Shown one piece after another: positions 52,956-64,000 of a DNA stretch of 64,000 nucleotides. The stretch spans positions 20,761,360-20,825,359 of the forward strand of contig CM059562.1 of assembly GCA_030386875.1 (NCBI GenBank). The letters run 5' to 3'. The notes under the pieces were generated by a model. It was not told where the DNA came from and ran no database searches. It worked only from the letters and a program-made list of their open reading frames with translations. A program made the position numbers and the translations under genes. Source of the DNA: Morinoia aosen. Taxonomy: Eukaryota > Arthropoda > Malacostraca > Amphipoda > Talitridae. Numbering within the stretch: the stretch's first letter is position 1; every line of letters begins with the position of its first letter.

Positions 52956-55419
52956 CAAGGTGCATAAGTAAAATTTATTTCATCCAGTCAGCCTACTCGA
53001 TACGCTCAACACCTGAGCCAAATCGTACCGGTTCCCAGATAGATCGAGTTCTCCAGGGAGCTATACTCCCTCCACGAGTTCTCCGTTGTGGCGTCTCAAT
53101 GAGAGCTCTGTGTGCTGTGTTATGTGGTCCCATTAATTAGGATAGAAAGGTCGTGAAATTGGTCTCATTTGATTCCTTTGAGATTATTTTATCTCCTCAA
53201 CCGGCTGGATTTCGGTGTCGTAGTAGTGTGGCAGCTTCAGAACAAGCGGTGTAAAATTGCACTCAAAGTAGAAAATGGCCAAATAAACAGTCTTTCATGA
53301 AATTTTCTGAAAAAAATCGTTTTTTGAGATATTAGTTTATTTTTTATAAGAAAAAAATTAATTACACTATTTCTCGTAATATTTTGTTCTACAAGTTGTG
53401 CATGATATTAACGACCCATTACGGATAATGTCCAGCTTAGGTTGTTTTTGTGTTTAGATTTTCTCCTTTGTTGATGTATTTCAACCGTTGTATTCTCGAG
53501 GTCAGATTGAAAATATTGCATCAGCATCTCTGCTCGGGCGCGCGATGTGGAGAAGCGTGCTCGGCCCTCCAAGAAGGTGTTGTGTAATGTACCTATGCAA
53601 AGTTTTGACAGGTCGATTAGTGTGAGATCGTCTCGGGTGTTATGTTAAATTTATGAGTTTACTAAATATTGCCATTTAGCACTAAATGTTCATGAAATAC
53701 CGTGAAGAAAATGATGGTATTAAAGCAAATTACGAGTGTATTGCAGTGTACTTTAGTCCTTTATCCATTTTCTAACGGCTGCTTCTATCTCCTTATGAAG
53801 TGTTGACTTGAGGGAACTTTTTCTGTTGTAGCAGAAGAAGACTTTTCGCCCTTGACTACTATAGATTTCGGAATTCGATTTGGGCATAAGATGCTGACAA
53901 TCTCAACGTCTGTTGGTATACTTTAGAGTAGTTATAGTAATTTACAAATATCGATAGGTATCATTGCACAAAATTATGGTGAAAAAATGTTGCAGCATTT
54001 AAGTTTCGTCGTTTGTATTCAATTCTATCATTCGTTTGAAATGATGCAAATCAAAAAACAAGAAGTACCCTAAATATCGTAAAAAAACATTGTATGAAAA
54101 CCTGTGCCGCAATTTCTGTAAAATGAAGCTCATAGCAGTAAGCGTGTTTAAAATAAAATATTGCGCAACGGATTGAAAAACTGTCTCGATACCTAATGCT
54201 TGAGTTGGCGGGCGACAGCAGAATTTTCGCTGAAAAAAGGACGGTGATATACACTTGAAAAAAAAACTTAAAATTCTATTTTTTTTCTATTTCAATATGG
54301 AAATGACGTCAACCATTGTTTTTGCTCCAAAATTTTGCTGCTGGTAACCTTCATCAGTCTAGCTACGTGTCTATTTTGGCTTAACGTGGATTAGCTACTC
54401 TTGTTGCGAGAGGCTGCCGTGAATTTATTTTTTGAATGATTTAGGACAAACCTGCGAAGCTTCACTTTAATTTTACTCGCAATTTTCTTAGTCGTTTAGT
54501 CAAGGTTAGGTCCTGATAGTTTCCGAGCCAAAATTATCAAATTTAGACTTCTACAAACAATATTTTTCCCAAAAAATTTCAAGTAGAATCTATCTAAGTT
54601 CTGAATCTAAGTTCAGAAGTTTAGAAGAGAATAATGCGTCTGACATTCTTGCCGATTGCGAGAGCGTCATCAATTTTTTATCAATGTTCGTAACTGTCAT
54701 AAGTGTAGTTGATATGCTCCTTGTAACTCTTTTAGGTTAATCGGTGGTAGAATCCAGGCTTGAAAGGTCTATAGCTCCCTTTGAGAATATAAATAGTGCA
54801 TACCAGTAAAAAACTAGGTTTTAACGCCTCTAGTGTACTCAGAGCATTTCTACGTACGTTTTAACACCTCCGGTATTGACTAAATTTAATTTGAATATTT
54901 GGCATTCTGCGCAAGCAATCGAATAGCATTGTTTGTTCCGCTTTGAGCTCCACAGTGTATTGGGAGATCGATTCATCACCAATGTGTGAGTTTCACGGCT
55001 CCTCGGCTTGGAAACATTTTTGATGAATATTCCGTTGTCTGCCTTTATTCCATTTTCTTTCTGTCCATTCGCTCGGAATTATAACTCAGCTTGCATGATC
55101 TGCTGAAAAATATCACGAGCACTGCGCAATGAAAATATTCAGTTTTTTAGAATGCTCCTACAATCGTGATATCTCCTATCATGTTTTCTAAATATTTGCA
55201 TGTGCTCAGCCTCTGTGAAAAATAGAATAAGAACCGCGATAAAGGGAGCTTGTGACGTAGTGAAAGGAAGTCAGATGAGACAATATAGTACTCGAGCCTC
55301 ACTGATAAGGCCTGCTTCTAGTGGGTCTAATCAGGCCGGTTCAAGTGAAGACCTTTGTTTCATGTCACTTTGGTGAGCGAGCGACAAAGTTATTGCAGCG
55401 TCGCCCCTCTGATAGTATT
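52956..55419. other. No feature recognised
   Basis: AT-rich DNA. One GC-rich patch at 53531-53583 is open in all three plus frames (one reads SARARDVEKRARPSKK), with AG before it and GT after it; too ambiguous to call. Confidence 0.25.
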
Positions 55420-55790
55420 GGTAAGGCAGTAGGTTTACGTGAGTTAGGTTTGTCTAGCTTATATCATGGGGACTAGCGCACCCAGGGAATTTCCTTCGAG
55501 TCACCTTAGTAACTTAGGTCAGATAGGCCTTCGCGATTTCCATCTTTTCCGCCCACTTTATTTCTGTCAGTTTTCATGCTTTCTTCGCTATTTCTTCTTT
55601 GTCGGCTTTCCCTTTTCCTCCCTAACTTGCTGCTTTTGTGCGCAGGGCATCTTATGTGGGAGCACATTTTGTGCATCGACTCCGTGTTTCCTACAGGCCT
55701 ATACTAAATCGTTGTTCCTCTGCTCTTCCCTCTCGTGAGATCGCTTTTGTTGGGGCTAGGGAGGCTTATAACTAAAAAAGTAATGTTGCG
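55420..55790 (+). repeat. SINE-like family C, copy 1 (diverged)
   Basis: GGGGACTAGCGCACCCAGGG near 55468 matches the 5' block of the other copies, and GGGGCTAGGGAGGCTTATAA near 55755 matches their 3' block. The middle is pyrimidine-rich as in the others. Confidence 0.55.
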
Positions 55791-57054
55791 TGGCCCTTCA
55801 TACTGTTTTCCTTTTTTTGTGTACAACATAGGTTAACTATTCCTTGTCATGTATTGTGAGAATTTTCTCTCTCCAATCGTGCCGTGGAGTTTAAGAAATA
55901 GTCACTCGAGCTTCGATTCGATTGTCACTGTTACCCGCGAAAATTTTCACTGTCACACGCGAAGCATGGCTGTTACAGTAGTTTGTTGTGGGTGTAGTTG
56001 TTATATCTCATCTACAATTTATATCGAAAGCGGAACAGGTTGACGTTTTATACGACCGGCTTCGAGCCTTATTTCTGTTTTTTTTCTGCTTTTTTTCTCG
56101 CTTTAAGTTGCCGCATCTTGGTGAAGTTTAAATTATATTTTTTTTCGGTACGATTATTTTCTAACAATATTTCGACTTCTTAGTCAATTTGCACAGTTGA
56201 ATCGTTAAGGAAAATTACAGTGTTAATAAAAAAAAATTTTCTAGTTCCATGTGATGGCTGCGTTCATATGAAAGATATTTCAAAAACCAATGATGAGCTT
56301 TTTGCATCATCTTCATTAGAAATAAACTTTTCTTCTCTTCGTTTGCGGCAAGGGGCCACCGCCAAGCGCTGCCGCCAGCCGATCGATAGATTAGCAGCAC
56401 AGGAAGCGTAGGTGCCAGAGTTGGCGGTACTGCCTGATAACAGACCATGGGAAATTCACGGCTATCTCTTTTGAGTTATCTAATATCATACTCGCTAGTG
56501 GGCCTATCACCTCTATCATTTCTAAGATGGAAGGCAATTGGCTCTTCTACTCGTGAAGCAGCCTGAAATAAGAAGGGTGCTTGTGGTGATGAGACACCTT
56601 ATTGGGAAGTTTAACCAGGGTTTACAAAAGTGGACAATGTGTGCATGTCAGAAAGCATTTGGAGTATCTGAAGAATGAGCACACCGAATGATACGGAGGG
56701 TGTTAATTCTTGAGTATTCGTGATATGAAATGTGGTGCATTTTATTCATGTGTGAACTATGGGACTAGGTTAGTATGTATAATAAGATGATATTGACAAT
56801 TTTCTAAAGTTGTTCTGTGTAGTTTGTTAACTTAGAATAAATTTGTACGTAAAATAATTTTGTTCCTTTTGTTTTTCTTGTTGCTTTTCGCAGCAATGAC
56901 GTTTACTTTTGTAAATTGTGATAATGTATTTTTTAAGTAAATAATATAAATTGTGTGAAAAATATGATAGCAAAACGGTTTTCGTGTTGAAAAAAGGGGA
57001 GATACCTTCAAAAAAACTTTTATTGGGGTGCACTATACATATATATAATATAAC
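55791..57054. other. Unassigned, with a GC-rich stretch at 56345-56411
   Basis: 56345-56411 reads GATAKRCRQPIDRLAAQEA then TAG on plus, with GC-rich codons; a minus frame is open too. No firm splice signal. The rest is AT-rich. Confidence 0.25.
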
Positions 57055-57330
57055 CATCGGCATCTTTGGGATGCTTTATTTTCAATCAAACCTGATACAT
57101 ATGATCTTGAGCATTGGTTTTTCAAATATCTTATAACTAACACCATATATAGGACACCATGACGGTTCCCCCGTAAAGCCGGTATCCATTTCCGACACCT
57201 GGGTTGAGTGGGGTATTGTGCTTGAGCTTTCCCTTATACCCAACGGGGAAAATCGCCGCGCCAGCGCCGGGATACGAACCCTCGTCTCCAACATACAAGG
57301 CCGATCCCTTAACCACTGTGCCACGGACTA
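57055..57330 (-). mobile_element. tRNA-derived SINE copy 4
   Basis: The clearest tRNA head: minus strand GTGGCACAGTGGTTAAGGG (A box) and GAGGGTTCGTATCCC (B box), then body TGGATACCGGC... and the shared 3' region GATGCTTTATTTTCAATCAA. More diverged in the body than the other copies. Confidence 0.75.
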
Positions 57331-58206
57331 GGGCTAGATTCGAAGGAGGGAGGCTCACCAGTGGCCAAAACAATGGTGAACTACCTTCTATAAGAGGTGC
57401 GAGGATTAGCTTAACACGTTCACTGCGTTTCCGCGACTGTTAACGGTTGGTTTGGTTTGCTTGTGAGTAGCAAAACAGGGAAATTGATTTTCCAGCTAGA
57501 ACATATTTCAGTTTTCCCTACTAATTTAGAAAATTACAATTGCACGATAACATTTTATCTCGTTTGTTTTCAATTATTTTTTAAAAATGTCGGGAAACAG
57601 ACCAAATGTCGTGCATTTATACCTGCACTTAAATGGGCAATTTACCTTTTGGTACACATATGGCCCAATACGCAGGGAACGTGTGAAGGAACTTATTTAG
57701 AATAGGGGCAGTATTGAGGGTAACCATCAGAAAGGATGGTGTGCGATGCGTTGTGTGTTCGTATGAGAAATTTCAGTTCCGATCTTAGCCATGGGGAAAT
57801 CTTCGTAGCTCGAAGCTTATTTTGATGGGACGATATCACAAAAAAAATCAACAACCGGCACCGACTCATTGTATGTAAGTAGAAGCATCATGTAATATTC
57901 AGTGATTGTTACAATTGTTTTGAAAATAAATCTAGAAAATCAAACAAACGAAAAAGTGTCGTATTCAAAAATTAAGGATGAACGAAGTTCATTATGTATC
58001 AAATAGTTGAATATGTATTTGTCATAAATTGACAGAAAAGATAGATGTGTTTAAAATTAATTGAGTATAATTATTCTTCCATAAATTTTTTTATCGAGAA
58101 GTCACAATGTGTAATCATCTAAACTGGTTGTAGAAAGTCAATCCTTCGGAATGGGCCTGGATGAATTCAGAAGAAATGAATTAAACCAGTACCATCGAGA
58201 TTACGT
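57331..58206. other. No feature recognised
   Basis: AT-rich DNA between the SINE and family C copy 2. Confidence 0.3.
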
Positions 58207-58221
58207 TAAATTGCCCGAGAG

Positions 58222-58592
58222 CCCCTCAGGGGGATACAACTATTGTATCTATGGGAATTAGCGCTCCCAGGGGAAAAATGTGAGGGCCCGAGCTGAGAGT
58301 TAGGTAGGCCTTCTTTTTGTTGAAATAAAATTTTTTTTGTTATGTTAGGGACCAACTTTTTTCGGTTCACTACTGTCCTGTTTTTCAGCACCTCTGACTT
58401 TCTTCTTCAACTTTTATTCTTATTTCATGAACTTCTTTCCCATCTTACTGTTTCTATGCCCCTTCTGCATAGATTCCTCATTTTCTTATCTCCATACTAA
58501 ATGGTGCCTTCCTCCTTCCTCTCTTCGATACGCTTTTTTTTTTTTGCAGCGGTTAGGGAGGCTTAAACTAACTTATAATCTAATCTATAATC
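58222..58592 (+). mobile_element. SINE-like family C, copy 2, with 15-bp target duplication
   Basis: 371 bp, flanked by an exact 15-bp duplication TAAATTGCCCGAGAG (58207-58221 and 58593-58607). It starts CCCCTCAGGGGGATACAACT, contains CTCCCAGGGG, a pyrimidine-rich middle and TAAATGGTGCCTTCC, and ends with a TAATCT-type tail. A long duplication and a tail indicate insertion by a LINE enzyme. No clear A or B box is seen, so its promoter type is unknown. Confidence 0.75.
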
Positions 58593-58612
58593 TAAATTGC
58601 CCGAGAGTATTT

Positions 58613-60336
58613 AGGTAATGAAGATTTATATAAATGCCAAAATAACTATAAAAGAGGAAAAATGAAAAATGTATGTAGATCTGCGCTCCGGTCCTTTCAT
58701 TAAATATTTTTATAGCTGTTGCTCATAATTGTGAAAGATAGTAAATTGAAGAGACATTATTAAGGTTTAAACGTTGTTGTTAATTGATTAGCGTTGATTA
58801 TGTGCAGTGTGTTAAGACACACCTTGCGTATGGATTTTCCGTTTGCTCAATTCCATAAGATATGGTGCCTTTCTCCTTCCTCTCTCGGGAACACTCGTGT
58901 TGTGGAGAGGGTGGCTCGGACTAAATTATAATCTGATCTGGTAAGCAATTTGACCCAACAGGGCACGACTCGCTTAGTATAACATTTAAAACTCAGATAT
59001 TCGTTGGTTGTCCATGTATGAAGGATTAATATAAGAAAAATTCAAGAAGTGGGGAAGCCTGCATCTTAGATAAGCTCATCGCACACTTTGTAGATTGAGT
59101 GATCAGAAAATAATGTTCTTTTTTATATATTTCATATCTTACTATAGGTCTGGCATTCCTCATCGAAAATGGTTAAATACCTTCACTTTTGACGGAACGC
59201 GTTCACTGATCTGGTAACTAAAGAAACAACTTATTTTTGTATTACTAAAGTAATAAACCACGGAAGAATGTCGAAATTTTAAGTAATGCACTCATGCCTC
59301 TGTTGGTCTCGAAAAGTACTAAGTACGATGAATAAATAATTGTACAGTAAGTCAGGGTTCATTGTCGAAAATATTTTTTAAATACCGGTGTCTATTGGTT
59401 GAAGAACTATAAATATAAAGCTAAGGTGTAATTTGGCTTCTATATTGTTGTTCAATAACTTCTTCGCAAATTTGTAGCTGCTGCTCCACCCCTTAATACA
59501 CCAATATAATCAATGTTATTTTGAGCGTTGAACTTAGTGTTGCCACTGGAAAGGCACATGCGCATAATGAAAACGAAATAACACCTTGTGTAGCGGTACA
59601 AAAATTATTCGTGTAACTCTAATACACTTTCACCTGGTAATGTTTAAAATTATTGTTTGAAAGACAACCAAAGTGAAATCTTTACCAGAGTACCCTTAAT
59701 TATAACTCGGCAATGAGTGTATAAAAATTTCAACGCTTTTGCAGCCTACCGTGTACATATGTTCCAAACGAAGTTGGATATCAGGAAATACAATGTGACG
59801 GGTTACTGACGTCGGATGTCACGCTGTTCAAGGATCGGAAATTATCTGAAACTGAGTCCCTCGAGCCCTGCAACTGCTTCACTCTGCCGCGTCTATAATC
59901 CACTCTTCTCTGCCTCTTAACCTTACGTTGATTAGAAAAGATAGACATTGAGCGCAGAAGAATGTGTCGGGCTCGTTGCTATGAAGGAAGTGCACAATTT
60001 AGAATAGATTTCCTTTCAGTCTCGAATGAAAAGGTCACTGAACGAATATGTGTATCTCTATCTACGTCTCATGCCCGCTGCAATGGTTCGCTTGCCTTAA
60101 TCTGTTCGATACTATTTTTTGTTGTTTCCAATGTTTTTCTAAACGTTTCGTATAACTGAGGCTAGATTTCTAAGCAATTTACGTCGCTGTAGCGATAAAA
60201 CCAGCAGCCGAAAGTCTTCTGTCTGCTTGGCTACGTTGCTAGCTGTTTTTTACGATACCAATGTTTAAACCTGCGGATTCGAGTCAGAAAACAGAACGCA
60301 GACTAGCTAAGTCGAACAAGTATTCTCACTGCGGTG
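58613..60336. other. Unassigned, with a partial family C copy at 58853-58950
   Basis: ATGGTGCCTTTCTCCTTCCT near 58863 and the AATCTGATCTG tail are a 3' piece of family C. The rest is AT-rich with no gene. Confidence 0.45.
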
Positions 60337-60339
60337 CCC

Positions 60340-60705
60340 CCTTAGGAGGATACGGCAATTGTATCTATGGGAATTGGCGCTCCCAGGAGGAACATGTGAG
60401 GTTCCGAGCTAAAGAGTGAACAAGCGAGCTAAAAGCGTTCGTTCTTGTTGAAATGGAAAAGTTTTTTTTTTTTTGGTTATTGTCCATCTTTTGTCGGTCC
60501 ACTGCTGTCCTGTTTTTCAGTCCCTACTACTTTCTTCATCGACTTGTATCTGGTTTCGTGAAATTCTTTCTCAACTTACTACTCCTCTGCTCCTTGTGCG
60601 TATATTTCACGTTTCCTTAAATCCATACTAAATGGTGCCTTCCTCCTTCCTCTTTTCGGAATGCCTTTGTTGCGGTTAAAGAGGCTTGAACTAATATCAA
60701 ATCTT
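60340..60705 (+). mobile_element. SINE-like family C, copy 3
   Basis: Starts CCCCTTAGGAGGATACGGC, has ATTGGCGCTCCCAGGAGG, TAAATGGTGCCTTCC and a degenerate tail. Target duplication not found with confidence. Confidence 0.65.
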
Positions 60706-63031
60706 ATCCATGTATGGAATGATTTCGGTTGCAGGACGGTGCAGTAGTATTCCGCATTCACTTTTTCGTTGTCAGCGAAGAAGTTGGTGAAGACGTCATT
60801 CTCTGTCGAAACCAAGCAAGAAGGTCATGACGCTTGCTGTCTTCTTTGTGTTCAGCTTGGCTTGAACGTCAGTGCTCGAAGAGGCTAAGAGGCTATCCAA
60901 CGATTGTTACGTCGCTTAATAGCCTTATACACCGAAAAATGTTTCTTATGAGAAAAGAACTTTATGGTCGATCTGTCGGTCTTCAACCAGTTCAGACTTT
61001 CTTACGCCATTCGAAAGAAACTTCTTCCATCTTACTGGTTAGGAGAAGTTCCCTACTTTGTGCATAAAAGGTTCAAGCTCTAAGGTCTTGGGATCGTTCT
61101 GGGAACTGTGGTGATGCTGACGAGCCTTTTCTTAGCCAATGTCGATAATGACTCGGTTCGGTTGGTCTTGACAATTCTCACAAGTCTCCTGATGCCAGCT
61201 AGAAAGCGACGTTCGTGAATTTGATCTTTTCTTAGCGTTTTCCGCAATCATGGCCAAATATTAAAACACTTACACGCATTGTAAAATTCATGCTTATGAT
61301 CCTAGAATGATTTTGCAATGAACGTTGGGTTTCGGTCTACGATAGAAAGTTCACAACTGAATGTTTTGAATTTTTCATTTCGGATTGTTAATACCCGTAC
61401 AACGAACTCTAAATGTTCATTGCCGGCTTCACAGAGAACTAAGCATATCTGATACACTTAAGTAACCAACTTTTAGAGGGATAAGCATTACCGCTTTTAA
61501 ATTTGTATGGATTTTTCTGAGAGACCCTGAATGTGTGTGCATATTTTATCAGTATGATGCATGCGTGAACTTAAGCATATTCATATGTGTCCATGTGTAC
61601 ACACGTAAATATTCTCACCGAAAATGAAAATAATGTACAGCTCTTTTTGAAAAGAGAGGCAACAATATGCATCTCTCGCCATAGGCAGTGATGAGACTAG
61701 CGGTCTTCGAATGATCGCCTTCTACAAGCAAGTAAGCTTGCAAGTGCGTGGACTACTTGCGGTTGTGCTTCGTCTGAAGGACGTTAGCAGCGAGTTGAAC
61801 GGACGGACACTCGTACTGCTGTGCGTAGTCCTCGACCTTGTGCAGGATGCCTTACGAGCGTCGCAAGTAATTTAGAGTTTACTCGCGTCGGGCAACTTCT
61901 CGACGTGTCCGTCGTTTGTGATGACGAGAGTGCGATCAGATGTGGGTGTCACTTCACATCACCGTTTCTGTTCTGCTACTCAAGTAGAAGTCTCATCAGT
62001 AGGTTCTCACGGAAATGAGCGTGTGTGCCGCTACGGTCTACAACGCTGGTGCTGAAAATCTCGCACGATGTGTTGGAAATATTTCGTATCAGATTACAAT
62101 TTCACGCTTCGGCTTGAGCTGACGTTCCCAAACCAGATAAGACGATCGAACTTGAGAAGGAATTGTTCACAGTGTTCAGATTTTTCTGCATCTCCAATTT
62201 TATAGTGTTTTAGTCTCCGAGCTGGTGCGGGTCTCCTAGCCGCACTAGCATGTTTCCACAGAGAGTGCATTCATCCGGAACTTAGTATTGTAGCATCTCC
62301 AGCTACATTCATTCTTCGTTTCGGGGTTATTAATAATATTGTTAGTTTCCTGCTCTGTAGATGAATAAAATGCATTCTGAAGAGGGCGAAGAGAAGGGAT
62401 TTTTTAGCAAGGACAATAGAGATAGGAGAACAAATGCACGACAAATGTTCCCACGCTGAATACCTTGCGCATTAAAGCAGAAGGTTAGGAATGAAGAGGA
62501 AGACAAGACAAAGAACTGATAGCGGAGGACGTATGAGCACTGAAAGAAACAAAGTGGCGATGGATTTAAATCCCGAAGACCACGCTATAGCTGATGTAAT
62601 CCTACAGTCTCCCCTAGAATCAAGTATATTGTTGCCAAGTTGTATGTTGCGAGTATATTGTGTGCTTGTTGCTGTGGGTAACCTCAATTTTCAACTTAGT
62701 TGCGCATCATCGAAAAGGTTCATCAGTTTGATTTGACAAGTTAACGTTGCGATGAAATGTAAATAAATATGAGGTTTCCAACTGTCGTTTCATCTTCTCT
62801 CACGTCTACCATACGTAAATTGGTGCGCATTTCTAGTGCAAGAGCCTGCTGAGGGAGGATACTTCAACCGAGTTAGACGATTGTATGCTTGATATGTCGC
62901 TTCTCGTCTGAGTATCTGAGAACATTTAGCGCTCTTCGTAAGAAACCATTGCCAATTTACTGGAAACTTGGCATTATTTTATTCAAGGTGATATGTTGTT
63001 TCATATCTCCTTAATGAGATAGTCATTTTTA
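60706..63031. other. Unassigned, with an ambiguous coding-like stretch at 61660-61873
   Basis: At 61753-61850 the minus strand reads GILHKVEDYAQQYECPS then VQLAANVLQTKHNRK and TAG, with GC-rich third positions and AG just before. The plus strand of the same DNA reads an open hydrophobic frame (MIAFYKQVSLQVRG...). Only one can be real; the strand is unresolved and no family is recognised. The remainder shows nothing. Confidence 0.3.
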
Positions 63032-63388
63032 CCCCTCAGGGGGATACAGGTATTGTATCTATGGGAATTAGCGCTCCCAGGGGGGACTATGTGAGGGCCT
63101 GAGCTAAAGGTTAGGTAGGCTTCCTTTTGTTAAAATAGAATAGGTTTTTGTTTGGTCACGGACCATTTTTTTTCGGTTCACTGCTGTCCTGTTTTTCAAA
63201 ACCTACTACTTTCTTCTTCCACTTTTTATTGTTTCATGAACTTCTTTCTTAGCTTCCTGTTTCTGTGCTCCTTGTGCATAGATTCCGCGTTCCCTCAACT
63301 CCATACTAAATGGTGCCTTCCTCCTTCCTCTCTTAGAACATCTTTGTCGTGCAATAAAGGGAGGCTAAAACTTTCTTATATAATAATA
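63032..63388 (+). mobile_element. SINE-like family C, copy 4, with target duplication
   Basis: Starts CCCCTCAGGGGGATACAGG, ends in a (TAA)n tail. Flanked by ATAGTCATTTTTA (63019-63031) and ATAGTTATTTTTA (63389-63401), 12 of 13 identical. Internal TAAATGGTGCCTTCC as in copy 2. Confidence 0.75.
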
Positions 63389-63417
63389 ATAGTTATTTTT
63401 AATCTATCAATTTAGCA

Positions 63418-63770
63418 TCATACTAAGTTTTGAAGGGGCGCTCTCGAGGGAAGATGTGAGGTCTAGAGGTGAAAGTTAAGCAAGTCTTTTATTTATTAAA
63501 GTAGAACAGGTTTTTGTATTTTTATGGACCATCCATTTTAGATTTGCTGCTGTTCTGTTTTTTAGCACTTATTATGTATTTCTTCAATTTTTATCTTGTT
63601 TGTTAGCCTTCCTTCTTAACTTCCTGTTTCTATACACAGGGGGTCTTGTGTGGGAACACACTGTGAGTTTAGATTCCCCATCCCCATAACTTTATAGTAA
63701 ATGGTGCCTTTCTCTCTTCAAAACACCTGTATTGTAATTAAGGAGGCGTAAACTAACTTATCTAATTTGA
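63418..63770 (+). mobile_element. SINE-like family C, copy 5
   Basis: GGGGCGCTCTCGAGGGAAGA near the 5' end, TAAATGGTGCCTTTC near 63700, tail CTAACTTATCTAATTTG. It follows copy 4 directly. Confidence 0.65.
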
Positions 63771-63894
63771 TCTACGCCTTGAAGGGAAAGTATTTGCCTA
63801 ATATTGCGACAGTCCATCTAAGTTTGATTTACGACTATCACGGGTTAGATGCGAGTTCGGAACGAACGTCCTAGTTATTACTGCTAGCCTTTTC

Positions 63895-64000
63895 AGGAGG
63901 CATGGGATGTGTAGTAGGTTTAGGTTAGTTAAGTTTGTCCATCTTGAGCTATAAGAACTTGTGTCCCCAGAGGGGAGATTGTTAGTTACCTCAGCTATAG
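63895..64000 (+). mobile_element. SINE-like family C, copy 6, cut by the window end
   Basis: GTAGTAGGTTTAGGTTAGTT, then GTCCCCAGAGGGGAG, resembles the region upstream and the 5' block of copy 1. Only the beginning is in the window. Confidence 0.4.

Overview
This window comes from a eukaryote, most likely an invertebrate and probably an arthropod. It is AT-rich, has no operons and no complete host gene that I recognise, and holds many transposable elements in nested stacks. The mix is two Ty3/gypsy-like LTR retrotransposons (one CsRn1-like), hAT DNA transposons with 8-bp target duplications, a tRNA-derived SINE family, a second SINE-like family, an APE-type LINE plus decayed copies, TTAA-flanked elements, foldback MITEs and minisatellites. 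Species cannot be read from the sequence alone.

Layout. 0-5.3 kb: foldback repeats, one of them split by a non-autonomous hAT element that was itself split by a second copy of the same element in reverse, giving a large palindrome. 5.3-6.9 kb: decayed repeat and a LINE C-terminal remnant. 6.9-14.7 kb: a four-level nest (SINE, LTR retrotransposon, hAT inside the 3' LTR, LINE tail inside the hAT), followed by a second SINE. 15.2-16.7 kb: TTAA-flanked element with internal repeats. 17.2-22.9 kb: a LINE in which an SGNH-like region, an OTU-type cysteine protease domain, an APE endonuclease and a reverse transcriptase lie in one frame broken only by two TGA codons; the second TGA is followed by CTA. 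22.9-29.9 kb: a CsRn1-like LTR element on the minus strand with 1464-bp LTRs and a broken gag. 30-36 kb: a 68-bp perfect palindrome, a minisatellite and several decayed copies of the same LINE family. 37.3-38.5 kb: a second TTAA-flanked element. 38.5-64 kb: mostly AT-rich DNA with isolated GC-rich patches that may be exons of host genes, two SINEs, a TA-flanked MITE, a foldback copy, a 28-bp minisatellite open in three frames, and from 55 kb a cluster of a second SINE-like family in one orientation.

The genes here do not form a cellular pathway. The coding sequences belong to transposons: Gag packages element RNA, protease/RT/RNase H/integrase copy and insert it, and the LINE endonuclease/RT performs target-primed insertion, which could also have mobilised the SINEs. 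The most unusual point is the LINE: its endonuclease lacks an upstream in-frame ATG, so translation past UGA-CUA is the simplest way to make it.
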